A DNA stretch of 64,000 nucleotides from Archaeoglobus sp. JdFR-24 (GTDB lineage Archaea > Halobacteriota > Archaeoglobi > Archaeoglobales > Archaeoglobaceae), in NCBI GenBank assembly GCA_002011215.1, contig MTML01000102.1, forward strand, positions 58,765-122,764, read 5' to 3'. The notes below the pieces were generated by a model. The model worked only from the letters and a program-made list of their open reading frames with translations. It did no database searches and was not told where the DNA came from. Shown here one piece after another: positions 26,305-34,770 of the stretch (position 1 is its first letter; each line of letters begins with the position of its first letter). Made by a program: the position numbers and the translations under genes.

Positions 26305-26474
26305 GTTTTTTTATGTACATATTCTACTTTATATTTTTTTGGATTTTTGAATTTATGCTTATGTTGTTTGGTATGGATCGATATTGATCATTTGTAAGGT
26401 GTTGTGTTAGGGGGTGAATGAAGAGAGGTAGAATAAGGTTCAAATGTTTCTTAAAACATTGATGTGAAAGTCAT

Positions 26475-27830
26475 TCATCTTCCAAAATCATCATCGAACC
26501 TCTCAATGTCATCCTCATCCAGATATTCTCCGATCTGAACTTCGATAACTTCTAAGGGTATTAATCCCGGGTTTTCAAGCCTGTGAATCACTCCAGCCGG
26601 AATAAATGTGCTCTCTCCATTTCTCAAAAGCCTCTCTTCACCATCAACAGTAATCTTAGCGGTACCTTTAACAACTACCCAGTGTTCACTTCTGTGAAAG
26701 TGCGTCTGCAGACTTAGCCTTTTTTTGGGTTTTACTGTCAGTCTTTTGATCTTGTAAAATTGATTCTCTTCAAGGACGGTGTATGACCCCCAAGGTCGGT
26801 GAGCGGTTCTGTGTATTTCCGCTCTCTTATCCCCTCTTGCTCTGAGCATGTTCACAATATCTTTGACCTTCTGTGCATCTTTTCTCGAGCATACGAGTAC
26901 AGCATCCTTTGTATCCACCACGATTATATCTTTCAATCCAATTGCAGCAGTCAGTCTTCCACTGTAAATAAGGTTATTTCTTGAGTCTATGGCGATACAT
27001 TCTCCCTTTACAGCATTTCCATTTTCGTCCTTATCAAATATTTCATATAGGGAATCAAAACTGCCAACGTCGCTCCAGAATGTATCGAGTTCAACAACAG
27101 CAGCCCTATCGGTTTTCTCCATTATTCCATAGTCAACCGATATATCAGGCAATCTGTCGTAGGCATCTTTGATATCCATCTCAAATGCGTTAACAATCCC
27201 TGGCTGGTGGATTCTACACTCTTCGATAAATATGCTGGATTTGAACATGAACATCCCGCTGTTCCACAGGAACCCATTTTCAACGTATTTTATCGCCTTC
27301 TCATAATCTGGTTTCTCCACAAAAGTTTCGATTCTGTAACCCCCTTCCAGCTTTTTCCCGGGTTTAATGTAACCATAACCTGTATGTGGTTTTGAGGGTT
27401 TAATGCCAAAGGTGACGAGAAATTCTTCGGAGAGCTTGATGGCCATATTAAATGCCTTCTTGTAGTTCTCACCACCATCCACGAGATGATCTGATGGTAA
27501 AACAGCGATTGTTGAATCTCCGTCTCTTTCAATAATTGTTTTAATTCCATAGTATATTGCTGGGAGGGTATTTTTTGCTTTTGGCTCTATTAAAATGTTC
27601 TCGGCAGGCACATCAGCTTCTATTTCAGTTATATCGTCTATAACTCTGAATCTGTACCTTTCATTTGTCACAATGAATATTTCATCTGTTCTGGAAAAAA
27701 TTAAAGCCCTTTCAAGAGTTTTCTGGAAAAGAGATTTGTCGAATATATTGTAAAACTGTTTTGGATAATCTTCTCTGCTCAGGGGCCATAAACGGGTTCC
27801 ACTTCCACCGGCTAGAATAATGGTATGCAT
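26475..27830 (-). CDS. manC: Mannose-1-phosphate guanylyltransferase / mannose-6-phosphate isomerase
   Basis: 451 residues, two domains. N-terminal nucleotidyltransferase with ILAGGSGTRLWPLSRE and FVEKPD; C-terminal cupin isomerase (about 345-451) with LQTHFHRSEHWVVVKGTA and FIPAGVIHRLENPG. Makes GDP-mannose for glycans and dolichol-linked sugars. AGGGTGAT lies just before the ATG, and GATATAAAC near 27858 is a likely TATA box. Confidence 0.94.
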   Translation of the reverse strand: MHTIILAGGSGTRLWPLSREDYPKQFYNIFDKSLFQKTLERALIFSRTDEIFIVTNERYRFRVIDDITEIEADVPAENILIEPKAKNTLPAIYYGIKTIIERDGDSTIAVLPSDHLVDGGENYKKAFNMAIKLSEEFLVTFGIKPSKPHTGYGYIKPGKKLEGGYRIETFVEKPDYEKAIKYVENGFLWNSGMFMFKSSIFIEECRIHQPGIVNAFEMDIKDAYDRLPDISVDYGIMEKTDRAAVVELDTFWSDVGSFDSLYEIFDKDENGNAVKGECIAIDSRNNLIYSGRLTAAIGLKDIIVVDTKDAVLVCSRKDAQKVKDIVNMLRARGDKRAEIHRTAHRPWGSYTVLEENQFYKIKRLTVKPKKRLSLQTHFHRSEHWVVVKGTAKITVDGEERLLRNGESTFIPAGVIHRLENPGLIPLEVIEVQIGEYLDEDDIERFDDDFGR

Positions 27831-27841
27831 AATATCACCCT

Positions 27842-28214
27842 GATTTGTGAATAACTGAAGTTTATATCTTTTTTAAATTTTTGGGAGATTATAATCGGGA
27901 TGCGGGTATTCTTGGGCTGGATGAATATGTTGGATAGATATATATGATCCAGGTAGTTTAATTTTTCGTGATAAGTCTATCAGATTTCCCGATCCGGTCT
28001 AAGCTGGGAAAATCGGCAGTTTGTGCTGTATGAGGTGAAATTTCACAAACATGTGGTTCTTTTTATTCGATCATTGCTTCTAACTCAGAAGCGATAAATT
28101 TATTTAACTTTGTTAGGCGGTTAATGTGACATTACAGAACATCACTTTACGGGAAAAATATTTATTTATCACGAGTGAAATGAAAGTGATAGGGAAGTGG
28201 TTTTAAGTCTGACT
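27842..28214. other. Intergenic region upstream of tRNA-His
   Basis: About 370 bp without a supportable gene. Holds the manC promoter near its left end and AAAAATATTTATTTATC (about 28151-28167), a likely TATA region for the tRNA. TATATATGATC near 27940 is another TATA-like run with no frame after it. Confidence 0.4.
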
Positions 28215-28288
28215 GGCCCGGGTAGGGTAGCGGTCATCCTCTGGGACTGTGGATCCCAGGAGCCGGGTTCGAGTCCCGGTCCGGGCCC
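28215..28288 (+). tRNA. tRNA-His (anticodon GTG)
   Basis: Acceptor GGCCCGG (28215-28221) pairs with CCGGGCC (28281-28287). Anticodon stem TGGGA/TCCCA encloses loop CTGTGGA with GTG, and a T arm with GTTCGAGTC follows. The discriminator base is C73, as needed for His. The base at -1 in the DNA is T, so the obligatory G-1 must be added after transcription. CCA is not encoded. No intron. Confidence 0.95.
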
Positions 28289-28377
28289 TGTCTATTCTGT
28301 TCAAGAAACATGATGATGTTGTACGGTCTCGATTGAAAGAGCCAGCATCACCCCTCTAATAGATCATTCACCCTCGA

Positions 28378-28407
28378 GTAGATTATTCTATAGTAGATTA
28401 TTCTATA
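28378..28407. repeat. 15-bp perfect tandem duplication at ABC ATPase gene end
   Basis: GTAGATTATTCTATA at 28378-28392 and 28393-28407. The second copy includes the stop codon of the ATPase gene (28398-28400). Confidence 0.95.
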
Positions 28408-29174
28408 ACAGAAATCGGAACAACATTGCATAATCCAATCTTATCGTTGTAGCTGACTTCAGCCTCAATACCGTAAACCCTCTGTATGTTCTCATCAATA
28501 AGAACTTCTCGAGGTTTGCCCGTCGCATATATTCTACCAGCACTCAGAAGTACGAGTCTGTCACAGTATCTACTCGCCAAGTTGAGATCATGAGAAACTA
28601 GAATTACAATCAGATTCCTTTCTTTCGCCAGTCTCCTCACGAGTTCCATTATCTCAAGCTGGTGCTTTAAGTCGAGGTTGCTTGTGGGTTCATCCAGGAG
28701 GAGGATTTTGGGATCCTGTGCTAAAGCTCTTGCAATAAGGACTTTTTGCCGTTCGCCACCACTAAGCTCATTAAAATTTCGCATACCCAGATCATCAAGC
28801 CTCATTAAAGAGAGAATATCTGAGACTACTTCCAGATCTTTTGAGCCAACACTCCAGCTCAAATAGGGTCTTCTTCCGAGAAGCACAACATCAAAGACTG
28901 TAGTGGGGAAGGAATAGCTATGAATAGCCTGAGGAACATAACCTATAATTCTTGCGATCTCGTTCAGTCCCATTCTCTTTAAATCAATCTCATCTAGAAG
29001 AATCTGACCCTCAGGTTTCAGTATTGTGTTTATACACTTGAGCAGTGTGCTCTTCCCGGAACCATTCGGACCAACTATGCCGAGCAGTTCACTCTCATCA
29101 ACACCAATATTAATATCTCTCAATACGGACATGTCTTTGTAATTAAAAGATATATTCTTTAACTCGAGCCTCAT
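28398..29174 (-). CDS. ABC transporter ATPase, iron-siderophore/cobalamin type
   Basis: 258 residues. Walker A GPNGSGKST, Q-loop GYVPQAIHS, signature LSGGERQKV, Walker B ILLLDEPTS and H-loop VSHDLN are all intact. FecE/BtuD family: energises the FecCD-type permease encoded two genes upstream. The ATG overlaps the hydrolase stop by four bases (ATGA), so the three genes are coupled. Confidence 0.92.
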   Translation of the reverse strand: MRLELKNISFNYKDMSVLRDINIGVDESELLGIVGPNGSGKSTLLKCINTILKPEGQILLDEIDLKRMGLNEIARIIGYVPQAIHSYSFPTTVFDVVLLGRRPYLSWSVGSKDLEVVSDILSLMRLDDLGMRNFNELSGGERQKVLIARALAQDPKILLLDEPTSNLDLKHQLEIMELVRRLAKERNLIVILVSHDLNLASRYCDRLVLLSAGRIYATGKPREVLIDENIQRVYGIEAEVSYNDKIGLCNVVPISVIE

Positions 29175-30139
29175 TTGAGCTTCCTCCTCAGGAAATCTAT
29201 CAGTGCTTCGAAGTATTCTCGCCTGTAAGGTCGTTTAAAGCTTTTCAGCGACATCCTCTCTTTAAGTCTAGTCTCCTCATCTTCTGCAACCTCCTGAAAG
29301 CTGTGATCGGAGTTTGGAATTACAGCAAGCTCAACATCTACACCGTTAATCCTTAACTCCCTTTCTATCATGTATGCATCCTCAACAGGAACGTTGAGAT
29401 CACACTCTCCATGTACGATAAATGTCGGCCTTCTGATGTATCTGAACTGTCTCGATGGAGCGTATTCGGGTGTGTAGAGTAATGGATCCAGTGGAATCCT
29501 CCAGCTTCTATCCTTGTATGACACTTTACATTCTGTTCTACCCTCTCTCGCATGCTTTTCTATGACGTGCAGGTTAAGCCCAATAACAAGACTCCAGAGG
29601 TCGTTCTCCTCTACCCATCTGAGGTTTTTGGGACTGCTCTCAGCATATTTCTTGACTCTCAAATAATTGAACGCCATTATCTCGCTGTAATCTCTGTAAA
29701 GTCCACCCTGAAGAACGTATGCTTTAGCTCTGTCATCCTCTTTTGCAAGTAGGCATGCGGTGTATACTCCTGCACTCTGTCCGAGCACAGCAATTCTATC
29801 TGAGTCGACAACGTTCTGAGAGCAGAGCACATCCAGTGCTGCGATTGCATCTTTGACCGTTGAGAAAACATCTCCTCTTGGCCCATTGCTCTCCCCAAAA
29901 CCTCGCCTGTCCCACGAAAATGTTGCAAAACCGGCTTTGCAAAGATGCTTCGATATTTCCAGAAAGAAGTTCTTCCTGTAAAGCTTCCTGCCGTCGGGAT
30001 GTTCAATCATATTACCATCTCTGTCCTGCTCGAGGGTGCCGTGAATCAACAGGACAGCAGGAACACAATTTCCTTCAGAGTATCTTAAAACACCTGCAAG
30101 CTTCACGTCGCTTTCGAATATGATTTTTCTCTCCATCAT
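29171..30139 (-). CDS. Alpha/beta hydrolase inside the siderophore ABC operon
   Basis: 322 residues from ATG 30139, which follows AAGGAGG and overlaps the permease stop; a longer frame to 30388 is antisense-like to the permease 3' end and is not used. Oxyanion region LLIHGTLEQDRDG, RRGFGESNG, nucleophile Ser in VLGQSAGVYTA, acid in HGECDLNVP, His in NSDHSF. Serine hydrolase of the S9/esterase type. Sitting between permease and ATPase genes, it may cut the imported chelate (as Fes or IroE do for siderophores). Function inferred only from context. Confidence 0.85.
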   Translation of the reverse strand: MMERKIIFESDVKLAGVLRYSEGNCVPAVLLIHGTLEQDRDGNMIEHPDGRKLYRKNFFLEISKHLCKAGFATFSWDRRGFGESNGPRGDVFSTVKDAIAALDVLCSQNVVDSDRIAVLGQSAGVYTACLLAKEDDRAKAYVLQGGLYRDYSEIMAFNYLRVKKYAESSPKNLRWVEENDLWSLVIGLNLHVIEKHAREGRTECKVSYKDRSWRIPLDPLLYTPEYAPSRQFRYIRRPTFIVHGECDLNVPVEDAYMIERELRINGVDVELAVIPNSDHSFQEVAEDEETRLKERMSLKSFKRPYRREYFEALIDFLRRKLK

Positions 30140-31188
30140 CTCCAGTATTCCTCCTTTCTTGTCATCAGAAGATAAATGAACATGGGAACACCAATAAAGG
30201 AGATCACAATTCCTATCGGGAGTATAATCGGTGGGAGTATAGTTCTTCCAACCGTATCTGCTGCAATAATCAGTATTGCGCCCGAGATGCATGAGGCTGG
30301 CAGCAGAAATCTGTGGTCTCCTCCAATTACGAATCTTGTCAGGTGAGGTGCCACTAATCCAACAAATCCAATTATTCCTGTAAAGCAAATTATGGTGGCA
30401 GTAATGAACGCGGAGAGTATTAGCGAGACTGTCCTTACAAATGTCGTGTTCACCCCAAGGCTTTTTGCCGTCTCATCATCTGCCAGAACCATCGCATTTA
30501 AATCCCATGAGAAGCGCATCAAAACAGGTAGTGTAATGATAAATACAGCGGTAACAATAAGTATTGCTTCCCAGTTAGCCCTCGTGAGCGAACCGAAAGT
30601 CCAGTGTACCATCATCATGAGCTCTTCTTCCGATGCGAAGAACTGGAGTATCGCTGTTAGAGCGCTGAAGAAGTATGAAAGGGCAATTCCGGCAAGGATG
30701 AGGGTTTCTGGAGAAGTCCCTCTCAACCTCGCAAGTCCGAAAACCGTGAACGTACATACCAGCGCAAGAATAAATGCATTTGTTATTATCAGGAGCGTTC
30801 CCGTTCCTATAAACCCCACTCCAATCATTATCGCTACCGAAGCTCCGAAGGCTGCAGCAGAGGAAACACCAATTGTAAAGGGACTGACGAGAGGGTTTCT
30901 CGTTATACCCTGCATCACCGCTCCCGACAGAGCGAGCCCGGCTCCAGCAACAACTCCCATAATCACGCGGGGAAGTCTGAGATGCCACACTACTGCATAT
31001 TTGAAAAAGTCTGTTTTAACAGAAAAAAATCTGGCAGCTATTGCTGAGAAAACGTCCAGCATACTTAGGTTTGCGGCCCCTACAGAAGTTGCGAAGATAA
31101 CTAAAGCTATTAAAACCGTAGACCCAAAAATTAAAAAAAGGATTTTTCTTGCAATAAAGCTGGAATATGCTTCGTAAATCCTGCTCAT
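30136..31188 (-). CDS. FecCD/BtuC-type ABC permease
   Basis: 350 residues, about nine to ten transmembrane helices. Typical FecCD motifs: GLALSGAVMQGITRNPLVSPFTIGVSSAAAFG-region (Q-G-x-xRNPL), and GIIGFVGLVAPHLTRFVIGGDHR. Imports ferric-siderophore, haem or cobalamin with the flanking ATPase and binding protein. Overlaps the hydrolase start by four bases and follows the lipoprotein gene by one base. Confidence 0.92.
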   Translation of the reverse strand: MSRIYEAYSSFIARKILFLIFGSTVLIALVIFATSVGAANLSMLDVFSAIAARFFSVKTDFFKYAVVWHLRLPRVIMGVVAGAGLALSGAVMQGITRNPLVSPFTIGVSSAAAFGASVAIMIGVGFIGTGTLLIITNAFILALVCTFTVFGLARLRGTSPETLILAGIALSYFFSALTAILQFFASEEELMMMVHWTFGSLTRANWEAILIVTAVFIITLPVLMRFSWDLNAMVLADDETAKSLGVNTTFVRTVSLILSAFITATIICFTGIIGFVGLVAPHLTRFVIGGDHRFLLPASCISGAILIIAADTVGRTILPPIILPIGIVISFIGVPMFIYLLMTRKEEYWR

Positions 31189-31189
31189 G

Positions 31190-32308
31190 CTACTGTGATA
31201 TCGGTTGATACACGTACACTCCCTGATATTTCAGCCCCTGATACTTTTCGAGATACTCCTTAAGAACTGCATATGGATCGAGATCCTCGAACTTCTCCGG
31301 ATACAGAATCTTGGCAAGGAATATCGGTCCAAACTTTTTCCTCGCCCCTCCTGCAACGTCCCAGCTTATTATATATACATCACCATTCTTTACTGCGGTT
31401 GTGTTAGCAAGCTCTAATCTGCTCATGATCTCTTTCCAGAGTCCCTCGAATTTGGATGAATTGTCTAAGAAATAGCCTCCGGGAGTGCCCTTTATTATCA
31501 CATCTGGATTTTTCTCAGCAATTTCCTCCGGATCAACCTCAAAGTAATATGCTGAAATCTCCGGGAAGAGATCTATTCCACCAGCGGCACGGATCATGCC
31601 TGGAATCCCACATCCATAGTCTGCACCACCGTAAGTCTTGTACTTGTCTCCCCCTTCGAAGTAAACTTTCTTTCTCTCCTCGTCAGGTATATCCTTTACC
31701 CTCTCTTTGATCAAACTCCATTTCTCCTTAAAGAAGTTTATGTACTCATCAGCTCTTTCCTCGCAACCGAGCATGAATCCAAGGGTTTTGACCTCTCTAT
31801 CCCATACTTCAACCCTGTAGAAGTCCAGAGCCACTACAGCAATGCCAAAAGGTTCAAGGCGCTTCTGAACCTCGTCTGGGGATGGGCCATAAGTAGACAA
31901 CATGATAACAACATCAGGCTTCACTTCTGCTATCTTTTCGTAATTGGGCTCATCCCAGCTACCAACAACCGGCACATCTGCAAGTTCGGGAAATAGCCCG
32001 TCATCTACTTTCTTCTTTGTTTCGGTATCTATACCGACTATTTTATTTACGGCTCCCAGTGCTCTGAGTTCTTCAGCCGGGTTATCCCACAGAATCACTA
32101 TCCTCTTGACAGGATACGGAACCTCCACGTACCTTCCGGCGGAATCCTGAACGGTAACTTTTTTGACCACTTCTGGAGTCGGTGTTGGAGTCGGTGTGAT
32201 TTTCTCGGACGGGGTCTCAGGCTGCATCCCTGTACATCCGCTAATGCTTGTCGCCAGTAATACTGTTATTAAAATTATAGCTCCAAAATGTCTCCACATT
32301 TTTCTCAT
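31190..32308 (-). CDS. ABC substrate-binding lipoprotein (ferric-siderophore type)
   Basis: About 372 residues from ATG 32308 (GTG 32317 is an alternative, but AAGGTG then overlaps it). Signal peptide with lipobox LATSISGC, a TPTPTPTP linker typical of archaeal surface proteins, then a periplasmic-binding class III fold: VKRIVILWDNPAEELRALGA, NYEKIAEVKPDVVIM. Captures the substrate outside the cell. Ligand could be ferric-siderophore, haem, cobalamin or molybdate-like; TroA/FepB fold does not decide. Confidence 0.88.
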   Translation of the reverse strand: MRKMWRHFGAIILITVLLATSISGCTGMQPETPSEKITPTPTPTPEVVKKVTVQDSAGRYVEVPYPVKRIVILWDNPAEELRALGAVNKIVGIDTETKKKVDDGLFPELADVPVVGSWDEPNYEKIAEVKPDVVIMLSTYGPSPDEVQKRLEPFGIAVVALDFYRVEVWDREVKTLGFMLGCEERADEYINFFKEKWSLIKERVKDIPDEERKKVYFEGGDKYKTYGGADYGCGIPGMIRAAGGIDLFPEISAYYFEVDPEEIAEKNPDVIIKGTPGGYFLDNSSKFEGLWKEIMSRLELANTTAVKNGDVYIISWDVAGGARKKFGPIFLAKILYPEKFEDLDPYAVLKEYLEKYQGLKYQGVYVYQPISQ

Positions 32309-32317
32309 ATTTAACAC

Positions 32318-32734
32318 CTTATGTTATTTTTTCTCAATTTGGTGTTACAACCATTAAAAATATTTTTCGATATACCTCGATTTCACGGAACTATAGTCAA
32401 TTCTTTCTTCTGTTCAATCTTCTATTAACAATGAATCACCCCCCGCTCACGCAGCGGGCTTCTGGACGGGTTTGCTAAGAAAGTCATCCGTCAGGAAGCT
32501 CTTTTACATCTATCGGGGGTGTACAAGCTCAGGGTTGATGAGTGACATACTTCGGAGATGCTGAAGAAGACGAGGGATGTTGTGGAGAGGCTGAGAGTGG
32601 ATTATGTAAGATGGGCGAGTTGGGGCTAAACTGTTAAAATAGTTAAAAAAGATTCAGTAATTCAATATATATTATACAATAAAAATTTAACGGCTTCTTC
32701 TGAAAACCAGGAAGTCCTGTTGAAAAATTAAATT
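32318..32734. other. Intergenic region with insertion-element end-like hairpin and broken frames
   Basis: AT-rich promoter for the lipoprotein gene at the left (TATTTTTAATGG on the minus strand near 32360). A GC-rich stem-loop CCCGCT-CACGC-AGCGGG (32442-32458) directly follows GAATCACCC and precedes GGCTTCTGGACGGGTTTG. This arrangement resembles the right end/omega-RNA part of IS200/IS605 TnpB elements read on the minus strand. A short frame near 32556-32628 (EMLKKTRDVVERLRVDYVRW) may be a transposase scrap. No intact gene. Confidence 0.4.
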
Positions 32735-33172
32735 TTAGAAAAATGGCTCCTCATCTTTTATCTTCTTTGGCTTCTTTGCTCTTCTCACCATCATCACAGG
32801 AAATACATTAATAACTCCAAGCAGGTCTCCTTTTCTGATTTTACCATCCTCAAGTGCCTTAAAAATTACATAGTTTAATTCTCGTTCAACTTCTACTGGT
32901 TGGGGCTCTCCAGATTTTCCAAGTGAGGTAATATAGCCAAGTGCATGTCTTGTAACGGGGCATCTCAACATTATTGACTCTCTTGGAAGAATTGCCTTCT
33001 TAATTTTGACTGGTTTTACTTCTCCAGATTCGAATTCAACGTCCTCGTCTGCAATAAGCATCTTCCACATCCCTCGTGTGGCAATTGTAAATTCGTAGTC
33101 CTCAGTATCGACCACTTCTGCCCTCATCTCACCCGTTTTTCCATCTTTATATACTATTCTTATTTCAACCAT
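32735..33172 (-). CDS. DUF22-like archaeal protein
   Basis: 145 residues, beta-rich, no membrane segment. Contains MLRCPVTRHALGYITSLGK and GKIRKGDLLGVINVFPV, which match my memory of archaeal DUF22 proteins, function unknown. Ends in a basic-acidic tail (RRAKKPKKIKDEE). Lies nine bases after a zinc-ribbon gene, likely one operon. Confidence 0.55.
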   Translation of the reverse strand: MVEIRIVYKDGKTGEMRAEVVDTEDYEFTIATRGMWKMLIADEDVEFESGEVKPVKIKKAILPRESIMLRCPVTRHALGYITSLGKSGEPQPVEVERELNYVIFKALEDGKIRKGDLLGVINVFPVMMVRRAKKPKKIKDEEPFF

Positions 33173-33181
33173 TCTGCCACC

Positions 33182-33652
33182 TCACAACTCCTTTTTTGGA
33201 GAATAATGTTTGGAAATTAATTTTCCACAACTACCGCAAAATACCATAACCCACTCTCCATGTTTTTCAATCTGGAGACATTCCTTAGAAAAGTCTGCTC
33301 CACAGCCCTCACATTTTTTGAAATTGTCCAGAATTATTCGCTCGAAATGTTCTCTATTTTTCTCCAGCCATTCAAGAACAATTCTGAATCTTTGGTAATA
33401 CTTTTCATCAGATGAAAATTCTTCGAGATCTTCAAAATATTCGACCCAGTCAACGATCTCATCAAGATATTTCAGAATTGTATCAAAGGTCATTTCATCA
33501 AAACTTTCCTCAGAACATTTTCTTGCAACCATCTCAAGGTATTTTGCAATGATGTCATCGACAATATCCCCACAAACGGGACAAATCCCATATTCCTCAT
33601 AAGGCCCTCCTGCAAGCTCTTCCTTACATATCAAGCAAATCTGCAACTCCAT
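33182..33652 (-). CDS. Protein with two zinc ribbons and helical middle
   Basis: 156 residues. First metal site CLICKEE...CPVCG (residues 6-28), a helical acidic middle (EIVDWVEYFEDLEEF), then CEGCGADFSKEC and CGSCGK near the C-terminus. Perhaps a nucleic-acid or protein adaptor; family not recognised. Co-directional with the DUF22-like gene. Confidence 0.7.
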   Translation of the reverse strand: MELQICLICKEELAGGPYEEYGICPVCGDIVDDIIAKYLEMVARKCSEESFDEMTFDTILKYLDEIVDWVEYFEDLEEFSSDEKYYQRFRIVLEWLEKNREHFERIILDNFKKCEGCGADFSKECLQIEKHGEWVMVFCGSCGKLISKHYSPKKEL

Positions 33653-34000
33653 TCATGGGACACCCCGCATCATAGCTTTCGTTCAATACTAAATTTTTAA
33701 TCATTACCAAATTGTAGTTATTAATTATTTACAAAATATCCTTTAAATAGTTTTCTAAAATGTTAGTTGTCATTATTTTATTTTCTGAATTTTTATAACA
33801 TTTAGTCTTGTGGAAAAATAAAAATTGTATGAAGTTAAATTCTACAATAATTATGTTATCACTAGTTGTTACTGAACAGATACTTTAGTTTTTCTTATTT
33901 TTCCAAAAATAATTGATTAATCGTTTAAAATTGGAAATACAAAAACAACAAAGCAGAAAAAACCAAAAGATTTATTAATTATAGTTCTTAGCAACGTGGC
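33653..34000. other. AT-rich region with fqo promoter
   Basis: About 350 bp without genes, about 75-80% AT. GATTTATTAA (33970-33979) is centred ~27 bp before ATG 34001 and is the likely TATA box of the fqo operon, implying a leaderless start. The long AT-rich tract may hold further regulator sites; none is clear. Confidence 0.45.
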
Positions 34001-34462
34001 ATGGGACTTGAGTCTTATGTTTTGTTAGTCCTCTCAGCCTTTGCAATTCTCTTCTCAGTAGGTGTACTTCTGACTAAAGATAATTTCTATTCGGCCCTTT
34101 TCATGTCATTTGCACTACTGACGATTGGAACCATCTATGCTCTTGCAGATCTCCAGCCTGTCTTTGTTCTGATAGCTTTCATCTTTGTTGGAGCAGTAGG
34201 TATGGTCACGGTAGCACTTGCAGCAGTATACAAGTTCAAACCATCAACGCAGCTCTCAAAATACTGGGTTATTCCATCAACCATAACGGCAATAATTTTA
34301 TCTTATACACTGTACACGTTCGCGGGGGTTGGAGCAGATATCAAAGCAATTGAGATTGGGAACTTCACTTCCGAATATTTAATCCTCATTGTATTTCTGA
34401 TATCTCTGATGGTTCTCCTTATGCTTGCAGTCATTGGAATTGCTAGGAGGGGAGAGACTTGA
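34001..34462 (+). CDS. fqoJ: F420H2:quinone oxidoreductase subunit J
   Basis: 153 residues, five hydrophobic helices. NuoJ-like: FVGAVGMVTVALAAVYKF is the third helix region with its pi-bulge Gly. First gene of the 11-gene operon, with a promoter about 27 bp ahead. Part of the membrane arm. TGA overlaps the TTG start of fqoK. Confidence 0.9.
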   Translation: MGLESYVLLVLSAFAILFSVGVLLTKDNFYSALFMSFALLTIGTIYALADLQPVFVLIAFIFVGAVGMVTVALAAVYKFKPSTQLSKYWVIPSTITAIILSYTLYTFAGVGADIKAIEIGNFTSEYLILIVFLISLMVLLMLAVIGIARRGET

Positions 34463-34770
34463 TCGATGTTGCTGTTGTATTGATCTCTTCAGTAATCATT
34501 TTAATGGTAGGTTATCTGACGGCTATTTCGAGCAGAGATCTAATCAGACTGCTAATCTCTCTTGAACTGATGTTTGGTGCAGTTTTTCTCTCACTGATAC
34601 CCCTTTTCTCTGTGGCGCATCTTGGTTATGAGAGTCTGGGTATCGCAGTTGTTACAATCTTTACAAGCAGCAGTGAACTCCTGGTCCTGATCGCAACTAT
34701 AGTCTCGTTAGAAAAGACTAAGGGAGACATCATGACAGATTCAATCTCTGCCGGGGGGGATATGGTATGA
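34459..34770 (+). CDS. fqoK: F420H2:quinone oxidoreductase subunit K
   Basis: 103 residues, three helices. The two membrane glutamates of NuoK are in SLELMFGAV and SSSELLVLIA. Start is TTG 34459 overlapping the fqoJ stop (TTGA), with GGAGGGGAGAG ahead. Conducts protons between the J and N subunits. Confidence 0.9.
   Translation: MIDVAVVLISSVIILMVGYLTAISSRDLIRLLISLELMFGAVFLSLIPLFSVAHLGYESLGIAVVTIFTSSSELLVLIATIVSLEKTKGDIMTDSISAGGDMV

Noticed and set aside
28215..28407. tRNA-His as an integration (att) site of a mobile element
   Set aside because: No integrase gene, and I found no repeat of the tRNA 3' end in the window; the downstream operon looks native.
30140..30388. N-terminal 83-codon extension of the alpha/beta hydrolase into the permease gene
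   Set aside because: Sequence is Trp/Cys/Tyr-rich without hydrolase homology, and ATG 30139 has a good AAGGAGG site.
30392..31177. Long open frame (261 codons) on the plus strand, antisense to the FecCD permease gene
   Set aside because: Low-complexity Ser/Ala/Thr/Ile composition typical of the complement of a hydrophobic gene, no ribosome site, and the minus strand encodes a clear permease.
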